This document shows, one piece after another, positions 22,312-33,806 of a DNA stretch of 64,000 bases (positions are counted from its first letter, which is position 1; the number at the start of each line of letters is the position of its first letter). The stretch lies in contig NC_058518.1 in the NCBI RefSeq assembly GCF_904849725.1, positions 393,811,581 through 393,875,580 of the forward strand, in the 5' to 3' direction. The notes under the pieces are model-generated. The model did not search any database, had not been told where the DNA came from, and worked only from the letters and a program-made list of their open reading frames with translations. The DNA comes from Hordeum vulgare subsp. vulgare. Lineage: Eukaryota > Streptophyta > Magnoliopsida > Poales > Poaceae. The position numbers and the translations under genes were made by a program.

Positions 22312-24237
22312 ACTCCCCCAAGCTTAAAACCTTGCTTGTCCTCAAGCAACTCAGTTGACAAACTAAGAGAGAAAGAAAAACTTTGACAAACTCTGTTTGA
22401 TCTTGTTGTTGCAACTATGTCTAACTCATAACCAGAATTTCAGCAAAATCACAAGTTAACCACATAAGCAAATGACACAAAGGTCTCACGGTAAACTAAT
22501 ATCAATGGCATAATCAGCTAACGAGCAAATAATAATGAGTTTCAAATACCAACACTTCAATCAAAACAAGCATGAAGCAATATGAATAGGTGGTATCTCG
22601 CTAGCTCTTTCTGAGACCGCAAAACATAAATGCAGAGCACTTTCAAAGATCAAGGGCTGACTAAACATTGTAATTCATAGCAACGAAGATCCAGTCATAG
22701 TCATACTCAATATCAATCAAAAGCATAGCATAAAAATGACAGAGGTGCTCTCTAATTGGTGCTTATATAAGAGGAGGATGACTCAACAGGAAAATAAATA
22801 GACAAGCCCTTCGCAGAGGGAAGCATTGATTTGCAGAGGTGCCAGAGCTCAAGCTTTGAAAACACAGATAATAATTTTGGGTGGCATGCTTTCATTGTCA
22901 ACACAATGACCAAGAGTTCTCAATATTTTCCATGCTACTCATGCTATAGGCGGTTCCCAAACATAAAAGTAAAGTTTTAACTCCCCCACCACCAATCAAT
23001 CACACTCCACGGCTAGCCGAATCCTCGGGTACCGTCCATACTAACATCAATCTGGCGGGAGTCTTGTTTTACAGTTATGTTTTCGATTTAAGCATGGAAC
23101 TGGGCATCCCAAATACTGGCCCCTTTCTCGTGAATGACTGTGAATAAACACATGTCGAGGATAACACTCCTAGCATGGAAGATACCAATAGCCCTCTGTC
23201 ACCACATGAGCGGTTCGGGCATGCAAAATAGATTTATTTCTTGAAGGTTTAGAGAGTGGCACATGCAAATTTACTTGGAACGGCAGGTAGATACCGCAAA
23301 TAGGTAGGTATGGTGGACTCTCATGGGAACACTTTTGGGTTTATGGAAGTGGATGCACAAGCAGTATTCCCGCTTAGTACAAGTGAAGGCTAGCAAAAGA
23401 CTGGGAAGCGACCAACTAGAGAGCGACAACAATCATCAAGATGCAATGAGTTTGACTAACATTGAATGCAAGCATGAACAGGATATAAATCACCATGAAC
23501 ACGAACATCATAGGGGCTATGTTGATTTTGTTTCAACTACATGCATGAACATGCGTCAAGTCAAGCCACTTGAAACATTCAAAGGAGAATACCATCCTAT
23601 CATACTACATCATAGTCATCTCAAAATCTATGTTGGCATTCAAGACAAACCATTATAAGCTCTCATCTAAATAAGCATGGCATCAGAAACTATGATCTCT
23701 AAGTTGTCATTGCAAACATGGCTCTCTCACAATAAAGCTAAATCTGGGTCGACAAGCTAGTCATATTTACAAAAACAAAATAGATAGAGTTCATACCAGC
23801 TTTTCAGTCTCAATCACTTCATCATATATCATCATTGTTGCCTTTCATTTGCACGATCGAACGATGAAAACGATAATAAGCGCATTGGACTAAACTGAAT
23901 CTGCAGGCAAACACAAAGGAGAAGACAAAATAATATGGCTCTTTGAAAGCTAAATAGGTAAGCATGTAAGAACCATTAAGCATTGTAACCAATATCTTCT
24001 ACCTTGACACAAAGAAAAAGAAAAATATTTACACGGGAAAGCTCCCAACAAGCAAAAGAAGAAAGAAAAATATTTTTGGGTTTTCTCAAAAGGACACAAA
24101 ATAAGAAAACAAGAAAACAAAAAGAAACTAGCATGGATAATACAGTGGCAAAGTGTAAACACCGGCTAACAAAGTGAAAGCATAAGCATGAATGTAAAGT
24201 CGGTGAGAACACGTACTCCCCCAAGCTTAGGCTTTTG
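22312..24237 (-). other. Noncoding 3' interior of element B with PPT
   Basis: PPT TAAGCTTGGGGGAGT (minus) directly precedes the LTR. About 1.9 kb without a gene. Contains the block CCACCATACCTACC on the minus strand (23316-23303) shared with elements A and C, and an A-rich stretch at 24000-24125. Confidence 0.7.
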
Positions 24238-25295
24238 GCCTAGCTTGGTCTACTCCCATGGTGGGAAATCACCAGCTCCAGGTACTCCGGAGCAGACTGT
24301 GGATGCCACTTCTGTGTGAGCTCCTCTGGCTCCCACTGATAAACTGGCGTCTCATACTCGGCTGGCGGCTCGGGCACGGGTGCCTGTGGTTGGGCTAAGC
24401 CCCAATTTGCGTAGTATACCTACCTGCATGAAGATCAAACAAAGAAGGAGCAGGCAAAGTAATAGTCTCTCGAGTACCCTGACTAAACACCAGGTTATAA
24501 ATCATCCATCTACTAGCATCTCTATCCAGAAAATCATGGCGAACCATGCTGTCATAATCCAGATATCTCTCAGGGAGAAGCATCTCTCCTTCCTCTCCCA
24601 GTATAATGGGTATCTCAGAGTGTTTGGCAAGACGGGTAGCATAGATACCTCCATAGAGAACACCCTTGGAACGGTTCAGGTTCAACCGTTGAGCTACTAT
24701 AGCGCCCAAGCTATAAGTCTTATCGTTATAAAGGCCTTCGCGCAAAACCGCAAGGTCTGGAGAACTGAGTGATCCAGCCTCCCCACGGACAATCAAACAT
24801 TTTCCCACAAATAGAGAAGTACCGGAGCACAGGAAAATGTATGCTAGCAATTCTAGCGCGAGACACTCCTATCTCCTCTCCAACAACAATAGAACCAATG
24901 AAATCCTCCAAGTACCGTGGACAAGGGTCACGGATATCCCCAACATAAGGTAATTTGCATACATTGCAAAAATCCTGCAGCGTCATGCACTGGGGGATAT
25001 CGTAAATCATGAACTCAACCATGGGAGGATTCTTCCTCGGATAAAAGTTGAAGCTTTGAACGAAAATATTGGTGAGGAGGAGATATTGTGGGCACTTATC
25101 TTCAACGAATGCAGTAAGACCTGCGTTCTCCACCAAGTAATAAAAAAATTTATAAAGTCCGGCGGCGCGCAAAAATTCATCACTTGGCCACTCGCACGCT
25201 CGAACTTCTGTGACTCGAGGGACTACGTACTTGGGGTGGTTCTTCTCATCCTCCTTGGGGTTACGGCTTGAAGAGCCTCTCGAGAACCTCCTCAT
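24238..25295 (-). pseudogene. Athila-type extra ORF (ORF1/env-position protein)
   Basis: Starts at 25295 (MRRFSRGSSSRNPKEDEKN) and reads YVVPRVTEVRACEWPSDEFL, VENAGLTAFVEDKCPQYLLL, YDIPQCMTLQDFCNVCKLPY, RIASIHFPVLRYFSI. A frameshift near 24800-24850 leads to GKCLIVRGEAGSLSSPD, GAIVAQRLNLNRSKG, IYATRLAKHSEIPI. A second shift near 24400 leads to a proline-rich tail (APVPEPPAEYETPVYQWEPEEL) ending about 24238. It resembles the Arabidopsis Athila ORF-1 family (Pfam ATHILA) by residue pattern. No signal peptide or membrane segment is seen. Function unknown. About 350 residues if the shifts are sequence decay. Confidence 0.7.
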
Positions 25296-26098
25296 CTTTT
25301 CCTTTTCCTAGCTCTGAAAAATTCTGAAATTTTTTAGAGACTTTGAAAGAAAAGTAAATAAGGATTAACCCAACTTGTAGCAACTACCCCACTAGTGCCT
25401 AGAGACCATATCACACGCTAAAACTACTTGGGACCAGCTAAGATCAACTTTTCAAGCTCAAGAACAGGGTCACCAAGGTAGTAAGAATTCGCGAAGGATA
25501 AAGCACTAGAGCAAAAACTAATTGGACCAATGGAGGAGTCACTTACCAAGGAGTAATTTCCCCAAAACGGTTCGGAGAATGGTGCTTTGAGCAAGGACAT
25601 TGAAAATCACATCCAAATGAGCAAGAATACGGGTTTGAGCTACGAAACAATTTTTTCTGGAGGTGGAAGAAGAGGGTGAGAGCTGGATTGAGCGGAGGGG
25701 GTGCCTGTGGGCCCCACAAGCTTGCACCCCGCCACCAGGGGGTAGGTGGCAGTGGGGGGGCTTGTGGCCCACTGGTGAGGCCCCCTGACGAGCTCTCAGG
25801 CCCAGAAATTTTCAAAAATTCCAGAAAAAATCATTCTGAACTTTCAGGACCATCGGAGAACTTCTATTTTCGAGGTATTTTCTCTGGGACGCTAAAACAG
25901 AAAAGAGGAAAAGCTAAACTAATTATGTCATTTTTCTTCTAAACAAAAAAGAAAAGGAAAACTCAAAACAGACGTATGTGAATCTCTGATTCATCCATCT
26001 CATGGTCATCGAAAGAAATCAGTCAATGGGATTGATCAAGTCCTTATGACAAAACCTTCTCGAATCGCAAAAGAGAACGGAGAATTTTCGAATAGCCA
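25296..26098 (-). other. Spacer with an LTR-derived block between protease and extra ORF
   Basis: No gene. The part at 25704-25875 matches the element's own LTR (22011-22185) in the same orientation: both read CCTGTGGGCCCCACAAGC, GCCACCAGGGGG, GGCTTGTGGCCCACTGG, and a TTTCAGGAC...GGAGAACTT block. The LTR TATAAG is not kept: CCAGCTCTATAAG in the LTR corresponds to CCAGCTCTCACCC here. Confidence 0.7.
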
Positions 26099-26799
26099 CT
26101 AAGTCACCTCAATGGGGATATGAATCTCCCCAACAAGCAAATCATACTTCATCTTGACACAAGGAATAGGGCATTCAAAGCTCCCAATGAGAATCGATGA
26201 AGTCTTTTCGATAGCATTGATGCAATGTACTGGATATCGTTTCTTTAGAAAGTGCATGGTGTGCTCATTACCATTGACATGGAAAGTGACATTGCCTTTG
26301 TTGCAATCTATAACAGCCCCTGCAGTGTTTAAAAAGGATCTTCCGAGGATGATAGCCATGGCATCGTCCTCGGGAATATCCAAGATAACAAAGTTTGTTA
26401 GATAGTGGTATTAGCAACCACAACAGGCACATCCTCGCAAATGCCGATAGGGAAAGCAGTTGATTTGTTGGCCATTTGCAGAGAAATTTCAGTGGGTGTC
26501 AACTTATCCAACTCAAGTCTAGGATAAAGAGAGAGCGGCATAACACTAACACCGGCTCCAAGGTCACATAAGGCAGTTTCTTAGGAGTTCCACCTTTGAA
26601 AGTGTAGTTGGCAAGCATGGTGGAGATCTCAAGATCTGGTATCTTCCGTTTATTAGTCACGATATCTTTCATGTACTTGGCATACGGAGACATCTTGAGC
26701 ATATCAGTTAACCGCATCTGCAGAAAGACGGGTCTTATCATCTCAACGAAGCGCTCAAAATCCTCATCATCCTTTTTCTTGGATGGCTTAGGAGGAAAT
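26099..26799 (-). pseudogene. Element B gag C-terminus and protease
   Basis: Continues the gag frame across the Copia-3 insertion: FPPKPSKKKDDEDFERFVEM, then IRPVFLQMRLTDMLKMSPYA, YMKDIVTNKRKIPDLEIST, and after a shift near 26580 and another near 26410 the protease-like part (VLDIPEDDAMAIILGRSFL, TAGAVIDCNKGNVTFHV). It ends GEIHIPIEVT with a stop at 26099-26101. The usual retropepsin flap signature ILGR is visible. After this stop there is no RT. Confidence 0.8.
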
Positions 26800-28552
26800 T
26801 GTTGGAAATATACCCTAGATGCAATAATAAAATGGTTATTATCATATTTCCTTGTTCATGATAATCGTCTATTGTTCATGCTATAATTGTATTAACAGGA
26901 AATAGTAATACATGTGTGAATAAATAGATCACAAAGTGTCCCTAGCAAGCCTCTAGTTGGCTAGCTCGTTAGTCAATAGATGATCATGGTTTTGCTGATC
27001 ATGGGCATTAGATGTCATTGATAATGGGATCACATCATTAGGAGAATGATGTGATGGACAAGACCCAATCCTAAGCATAGCACTAGATCGTATTGTTCGT
27101 ATGCTAAAGCCTTTCTAATGTCAAGTATCTTTTCCTTCGACCATGAGATTGTGCAACTCCCGGATACCGTAGGAGTTCTTTGGGTGTATCAAACGTCACA
27201 ACGTAACTGGGTGACTATAAAGGTGCACTACAGGTACCTCCGAAAGTGTTTGTTGGGTTGGTACGAATCGAGATCGGGATTTGTCACTCCGTGTGACGGA
27301 GAGGTATCTCTGGGCCCACTCGGTAGAACATCATCATGAGCTCAATGTGACTAAGTAGTTAGTCACACGATGACGTGCTACGGAACGAGTAAAGAGACTT
27401 ACAGGTAACGAGATTGAACAAGGTATAGGTGTACCGATGATCGAATCTCGGGCAAGTTCTATACCGACACACAAAGGGAATCGTATACGGGATTGATTGA
27501 ATCCTTGACATCGTGGTTCATCTGATGAGATCATCGTGGAGAAAGTGGGAGCCACCATGGGTATCCAGACCCCACTGATGGTTATTGGCCACAGAGGTGT
27601 CTCGGTCATATCTGCCTGTCTCCCGAACCCGTAGGGTCTACACACTTAAGGCTCGGTGACGCTAGGGTTATAGGGAATTGTTATATGAGGTTACCGGAAG
27701 TTGTTCGGAGTCCCGGATGAGATTCCGGACGTCACGAGGAGCTCCAGAATGGTCCGGAGGTAAAGATTGATATATAGGACGGATGGTTTCGGATATCGGA
27801 AGAGTTTCGGGCATCACCGGTAACATACCGGGACCACCGGAGGTGGCCCTGGGGGTCCACCGAAGGGGGGCAACGACCCCGGCACGTAAGGTGGGCCAAG
27901 TGGGTAAGGGAACCATCCCCTAGGGTGGGCTGGTGCGCCTCCCCACTCAGCCCAATGCGTGGGAGAGAAAAAGGGGGGGCAAACCCAAAGCCAGGTGGGC
28001 CTAAGGCCCACCAGGTGGTGCGCCACCCCCTCCCCACCCTAGCTGCCGCCCCCCCTTTCCCATCTGGTGGCCGCCGGCCCCTAGGGAGGGAACCCTAGGG
28101 GTGGCGCAGCCCCTCCCCCTCCTCCTATAAATAGAGAGGGGTTTTGGCCTTTGGGAGACATACTTCTCCCTCTCCCTCGGCACAGCCCTGCCCTTCTTCC
28201 TCCTCCTCTCTGCCGGTGCTTGGCGAAGCCCTGCCGGGAGACCTCGTCTCTCCATCGACACCACGCCGTCGTGCTGCTGGAGTTCTTCCCCAACCTCTCC
28301 CTCCTCCTTGCTGGATCAAGGTGCGGGAGACGTCACCGGGGTGCACGTGTGTTGAACGCGGAGGTGCCGTAGTTCGGCACTAGATCGGAATCGCTGCGAG
28401 TACAACTCCATCAACCGCGTTCTAGCAACACTTCCGCTTAGCGATCTTCAAAGGTATGAAGATGCTCTTACCCCTCCCTAATTGCTGGTCTCTCCATAGG
28501 AAGATCTAAATATGCGTAGGAAAATTTTGAATTTATGCTACGTTACCCAACA
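26800..28552 (+). repeat. 5' LTR of Copia-3
   Basis: 1753 bp, starts TGTTGGAAATATACCCTAGATG and ends TTACCCAACA. TATA box TATAAATA at 28126-28133. Very similar to the 3' LTR. Confidence 0.96.
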
Positions 28553-29791
28553 GTGGCATCCGAGCTAGGTTTTCTATGTGTAGATTCTATGCACGATTAG
28601 AACACAAAAGTTGTGGGCGATGAATTGTCAATTTGCTTGCCGCTACTAGTCTTATTCTTTTCCGACGGTATTGTGGGATGAAGCGGCCCGGACCGACTTT
28701 ACACGTACGCTTAAGTGAGACTGGTTCCACCGACAGACATGCACACCGTGCATAAAGGTGGCTAGCGGGTGTTTGACTCTCCTACTCTAGTCGGATGGGA
28801 TTTGATGAAAAGGGTCCTTATGAAGGGTAAATAGCTTTGGCATATCATCATTGTGGCTGTCACATAGGTAAGAAGGCATTCTTGCTAGAAACCCAAATCA
28901 GCCACGTAAAACTTGCAACAACAATTAGAGGACGTCTAACTTGTTTTTGCAGGGTTTGACATGTGATGTGATATGGCCAAAGTTGTGATGTTGCATGTAT
29001 GACGTATGAGATGATCATGTTATTGTAATAGGTTTCACGACTTGCATGTCGATGAGTATGACAACCAGCAGGAGCCATAGGAGTTGTCTTAATTTATTGT
29101 ATGAGATGCAACGCCATGTGCTTACTACTTTTACTTCATTTCTAACGGTTAGCTATAGTAGTAGTGATAGTAGTAGTTGGCGTGACGACTTCACGGAGAC
29201 ACGATGATGGAGATCATGGTGTCACGCCGGTGATGATGATGATCATGCGATGCCTGAAGATGGAGATCGAAAGAGCAAAGATGATAATGGCCATATCATG
29301 TCACTATATGATTGCATTGTGATGTTTATCATGTTTTACATCTTATTGCTTAGAACGACGGTAGCATAATAAGATGATCCCTCTTAAAATTTCGAGAACA
29401 TATTCCCCTAAGTGTGCACCGTTGCGAAGATTCGTTGTCTCGAAGCACCACGTGACGATCGAGTGTGATAGATTCTAACGTTCGCATACAACGGGTGTAA
29501 GCCAGATTTACACACGCGAAACACCTAGGTTGACTCGACGAGCTTAGCATGTACAGACATGACCTCGAATACAAGAGACCATGAGTTGTATGGTTGAATA
29601 CGATCAGCATGGAGTTGCTCACCATGGTGACTAGTCCGTCTCACGTGATGATCGGACACGGGTTAGTCAACATGGATCATGTATCACTTAGATGACTAGA
29701 GGGATGTCGATTTAAGTGGGAGTTCATACTTAATTAAATGAACTTAATTGTCATGAGCGTAGTCTAAAAGTTGTCTTTATAAATATTGTAG
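28553..29791 (+). other. PBS and leader of Copia-3
   Basis: The primer site TGGCATCCGAGCTAGG starts at 28554 (initiator tRNA-Met type, degenerate). About 1.2 kb of leader without a gene. The gag ATG at 29792 is preceded by TATTGTAG, an acceptor-like sequence; spliced gag RNA is known for BARE elements. Confidence 0.85.
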
Positions 29792-30640
29792 ATGGCCAAC
29801 GTCAACCTCAATTTCAATGCATTGCTAGAGAAAAACAAGCTCAAAGATGATGGTAGCAACTATGCGGACTGGGTTCGCAACTTGAAGCTCATCCTTGAAG
29901 GAGCTAAAAAGGCTTATGTCCTTGATGCACCGCTAGGTGACCCTCCCGCTCCCGCAGCAGCCCAGGACATTCTGAACGTCTGGCAAACGCAGAGTGATGA
30001 CTACTCTCTGGTTAGGTGTGGCATGTTATACAGTTTAGAAACGGGGCTCCAAAGGCGTTTTGAGCAACACGGAGCATATGAGATGTTCCAAGAGCTGAAG
30101 CTAGTTTTTCAAGCTCATGCCTGTGTCGAGAGATATGAAGTCTCCGACAAGTTCTTTAGCTGTAAGATGGAGGAGAACAGTTCTGTCAGTGAGCACATAC
30201 TCAAAATGTCTGGGTTACACGGTCGTCTGACTTCACTTGGAGTCAAACTTCCGGATGATGCTATAATTGACGGAATCCTCCAGTCTCTCCCACCAAGCTA
30301 CAAAGGCTTTGTGCTTAACTACAACATGCAAGGGATGGAGAAGACCATTCCCGAGTTGTACTCGATGCTCAAGTCTGCAGAAGTAGAAATCAAGAAAGAG
30401 CATCAAGTGTTGATGGTCAACAAGACCACTAGTTTCAAGAAGGGCAAGGGTAAGAAGAACTTCGAGAAAGATGGCAAAGTTGTTGCCGCGCCCGGTAAGC
30501 CAGATGCCAGGAAGAAGAAAAAGAATGGACCCAAGCCTGAGACTGAGTGCTTCTATTGCAAGGGAAAGGGTCACTCGAAGCGGAACTGCCCCAAATACTT
30601 AGAGGACAAGAAGGCCGGCAACGTTAAAGGTATATGTGAT
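29792..30640 (+). pseudogene. gag: Copia-3 gag
   Basis: MANVNLNFNALLEKNKLKDD begins the Gag. The central part (NYADWVRNLKLILEGAKKAY, LETGLQRRFEQHGAYEMFQ, LQSLPPSYKGFVLNYNMQGM) is the UBN2-type Copia Gag core. A lysine-rich linker (KKGKGKKNFEKDGK) precedes an intact zinc knuckle CFYCKGKGHSKRNC near 30549. Gag itself has no stop; the first stop lies in integrase. It forms the cytoplasmic particle and packages RNA. Listed as a pseudogene because the polyprotein is interrupted downstream, although Gag alone could still be made. Confidence 0.93.
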
Positions 30641-32110
30641 ATACATGTTATTGATGTGTACCTTACCAGCGCTTGTAGTAGCTCCTGGGTATTTGATACC
30701 GGTGTTGTTGCTCACATTTGCAACTCAAAGCACGAACTGCGGAATAAGCGGAGACTGGCCAAGGACGAGGTGACGATGCGCGTCAGGAATGGTTCAAAGG
30801 TCGATGTGATCGCCGTCGGCACGCTACCTCTACATCTACCGTCGGGATTAGTTTTAAACCTTATTAATTGTTATTTAGTACCAGCTTTAAGCATGAACAT
30901 TGTATCAGGGTCTTGCTTAATGCGAGACGGCTACTCATTTAAGTCAGAGAATAATGGTTGTTCTATTTATATGAGTGATATGTTTTATGGTCATGCTCCG
31001 CCGCTGAATGGTTTATTCTTGATGAATCTCGATCGTGATGTTACACATATTCATAGTGTGAGTACCAAAAGATGTAAAGTTGATAATGATAGTCCCACAT
31101 ACTTGTGGCACTGCCACCTTGGTCATATCGGCGTTTAAGGCATGAAGAAGCTCCATACTGATGGACTATTAGAGTCTCTTGACTTTGAATCATTTGACAC
31201 ATGCGAACCGTGCCTCATGGGCAAGATGACTAAGACTCCATTCTCAGGAATAATGGAGAGAGCAACCGACTTATTGGAAATAATACATACTGATGTGTGT
31301 GGTCCAATGAACGTTGAAGCTCGCGGTGGTTATCGTTATGTTCTCACTCTCAACGATGATTTGAGTAGGTATGGGTATATGTACTTGATGAAGCACAAAT
31401 CTGAAACGTTTGAAAAGTTCAAGGAATTTCAGAGTGAGGTTGAGAATCAACGTGACAGAAAAATTAAATGTCTACGATCTGATCGTGGAGGAGAATATTT
31501 GAGTCACGAGTTTGGCACACACCTAAGGAAGTGTCGAATCGTTTCACAACTGACGCCGCCTGGCACACCGCAACGCAACGGAGTGTCTGAACGTCGTAAT
31601 CGCACTTTATTAGATATGGTACGATCTATGATGTCTCTTACCAACTTACCGCTATCATTTTGGGGATACGCATTAGAAACTGCAGCATTCACTTTAAATA
31701 GGGCACCGTCTAAATCCGTTGAGACGACACCGTATAAACTATGGTTTGGCAAGAAACCTAAGTTGTCGTTTCTTAATGTTTGGGGCTGCGATGCTTATGT
31801 GAAGAAACTTCAACCAGAAAAGCTCGAACCCAAAGCGGAGAAATGCGTATTCATAGGATACCCTAAGGAAACTATTGGGTATACTTTCTATCTTAGATCC
31901 GAAGGTAAAACCTTTGTTGCCAAGAACGGATCCTTTATAGAGAAAGAGTTTCTCTCGAAAGAAGTAAGTAGGAGGAAGGTAGAACTTGATGAGGTAATTA
32001 CAACCCCTCTCGGACAGGATAATAGCGCAGCGCGGGAAGTTGTTCCTGTGGCACCTACACCAACTGAAGAGGAAATTAATGATGATGATCATGAAGCTTC
32101 GGATCAAGTT
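30641..32110 (+). pseudogene. Copia-3 protease and integrase
   Basis: Protease: SSWVFDTGVVAHICNSKHEL with the Asp-Thr-Gly triad near 30690-30705. Integrase: HHCC region (LWHCHLGHIGV ... CEPCLMGKM) containing a TAA stop at 31136-31138. The catalytic triad is intact: Asp at 31292-31294 (HTDVCGP), Asp at 31481-31483 (LRSDRGGEY), Glu at 31589-31591 (VSERRNRT), with 35 residues between the last two (DD35E). Then FIGYPKETIGYTFYLRSEG and an acidic linker (INDDDHEASDQVTTEPRRS). It would insert cDNA. Only the one stop breaks this block. Confidence 0.94.
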
Positions 32111-33778
32111 ACTACTGAACCACGAAGGTCCACAAGGGCACGCTCCGCACCAGAGTGGTACGGCAACCCTGTGATGGAAATCATGTTGTTAGACAACGGT
32201 GAACCTTCGAACTATGACGAAGCGATGGCGGGCCCGGATTCCAACAAATGGCTTGAGGCTATGAAATCCGAGATAGGATCCATGTATGAGAACAAATTAT
32301 GGACTTTGGTGGACTTGCCCGATGACCGGCGAGCCATAGAAAATAAATGGATCTTCAAGAAGAAGACTGATGCAAACGGTAATGTGACCATTTACAAAGC
32401 TCGACTTGTCGCAAAGAGTTTTCGACAAATTCAAGGAGTTGACTACGAAGAGACTTTCTCTCCCGTAGCGAAGCTGAAATAAGTCTGAATCATGTTAGCA
32501 ATTGCCGCCTTTTATGAGTATGAAATTTGGAAAATGGACGTCAAAACAGCGTTCCTTAACGGGAACCTTAAGGAAGAGTTGTATATGATGCAACCAGAAG
32601 GTTTTGTCGACCCTAAGGATGCTAACAGAGTGTGCAAGCTCCAGCGCTCCATCTATGGGCTGGTGCAAGCATCTCGGAGTTGGAACGTTCGCTTTAATGA
32701 GGTGATTAAAGCGTTTGGGTTCATACAGGTTTACGGAGAAGCCTGTCTGTACAAGAAAGTGAGTGGGAGCTCTGTAGCTTTCCTCATACTGTATGTGGAT
32801 GACATATTATTGATGGGGAATAATATAGAGATGTTGGAGAGCATAAAAGCCTATTTGAACAAAAGTTTTTCAATGAAGGACCTTGGAGAAGCTGCATACA
32901 TATTAGGCATCAAGATCTATAGAGATAGATCAAGACGCCTCATAGGTCTTTCGCAAAGTACATACCTTGACAAGATATTGAAGAAGTTCAATATGGAAAA
33001 CTCAAAGAAAGGGTTCTTGCTAGTTTTGCAAGGTGTGAGATTGAGTAAGACTCAGTCGCCGACCACGGCAGCAGATAGAGAGAAGATGAGTTCTGTCCCC
33101 TACGCATCAGTCGTGGGCTCTCTAATGTATGCCATGATGTGTACCACACCTGATATAAACCTTGCCATAAGCTTGGTAGGGAGGTACCAAAGTGATCCAG
33201 GTATGGAACACTGGACAGCGGTCAAGAATATCCTTAAGTACCTGAAAAGGACTAAGGAAATGTCTCTCGTTTATGGAGGTGACGAAGAGCTCGTCGTAAA
33301 GGGTTACGTCGACGCTAGCTTCGACACAGATCCGGATGACTCTAAGTCACAGACCGGATACGTATATGTGTTGAATGGTGGGGCAGTGAGCTGGTGCAGC
33401 AGCAAGCAAGAAGTCGTGGCAGCATCTACATGTGAAGCGGAGTACATAGTTGCTTCAGAAGCAGCTCATGAAGGAATTTGGATGAAGGAACTCATCACCG
33501 ACCTTGGAATGGTTCCAAGCGCGTCGGGTCCAATGACACTCTTCTGTGATAACACTGGAGCCATTGCAACAGCCAAGGATCCCAGGTTTCACCGGAAGAC
33601 GAAGCACATCAAACGCCGCTACAACTGCATCCAGGACCATGTCCAGAGTGGAGTGATAGATATTTGTAAAGTACACACGGATCTGAATATTGCAGACCCG
33701 TTGACTAAACCTCTTCCACGAGCAAAACATGATCAACACCATAATGCTATGGGTGTTCGATACATCACATGTAACTAG
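32111..33778 (+). pseudogene. Copia-3 reverse transcriptase and RNase H
   Basis: RT: GPDSNKWLEAMKSEIGSMYE, KWIFKKKTDANGNVTIYKA, two stops close together (TAA 32480-32482 and TGA 32486-32488), then MDVKTAFLNGNLKEELYMM and the catalytic YVDD at 32792-32803 (LILYVDDILLMGN). RNase H: GYVDASFDTDPDDSKSQTG, the acidic EAEYIVASEAAHEG, and LFCDNTGAIATAKDP. It ends at TAG 33776-33778. The two stops fall where Copia-2 reads LKSVRIML; at least the second fits CGA to TGA decay at a methylated CpG. Confidence 0.95.
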
Positions 33779-33790
33779 ATTATTGACTCT

Positions 33791-33806
33791 AGTGCAAGTG
33801 GGAGAC
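33791..33806 (+). promoter_or_regulatory. Polypurine tract of Copia-3
   Basis: AGTGCAAGTGGGAGAC directly precedes the 3' LTR at 33807, the standard PPT of this clade. Confidence 0.9.

Noticed and set aside
23950..24224. Minus-strand frame with hydrophobic Phe/Leu/Cys-rich sequence
   Set aside because: Arises from an A-rich noncoding stretch (poly-T on the minus strand); no start context and no similarity recognised.
28001..28383. Arg/Gly/Pro-rich frames repeated at 35043-35386
   Set aside because: They are in the two LTRs of Copia-3; their repetition is due to the LTR pair, not to protein conservation.
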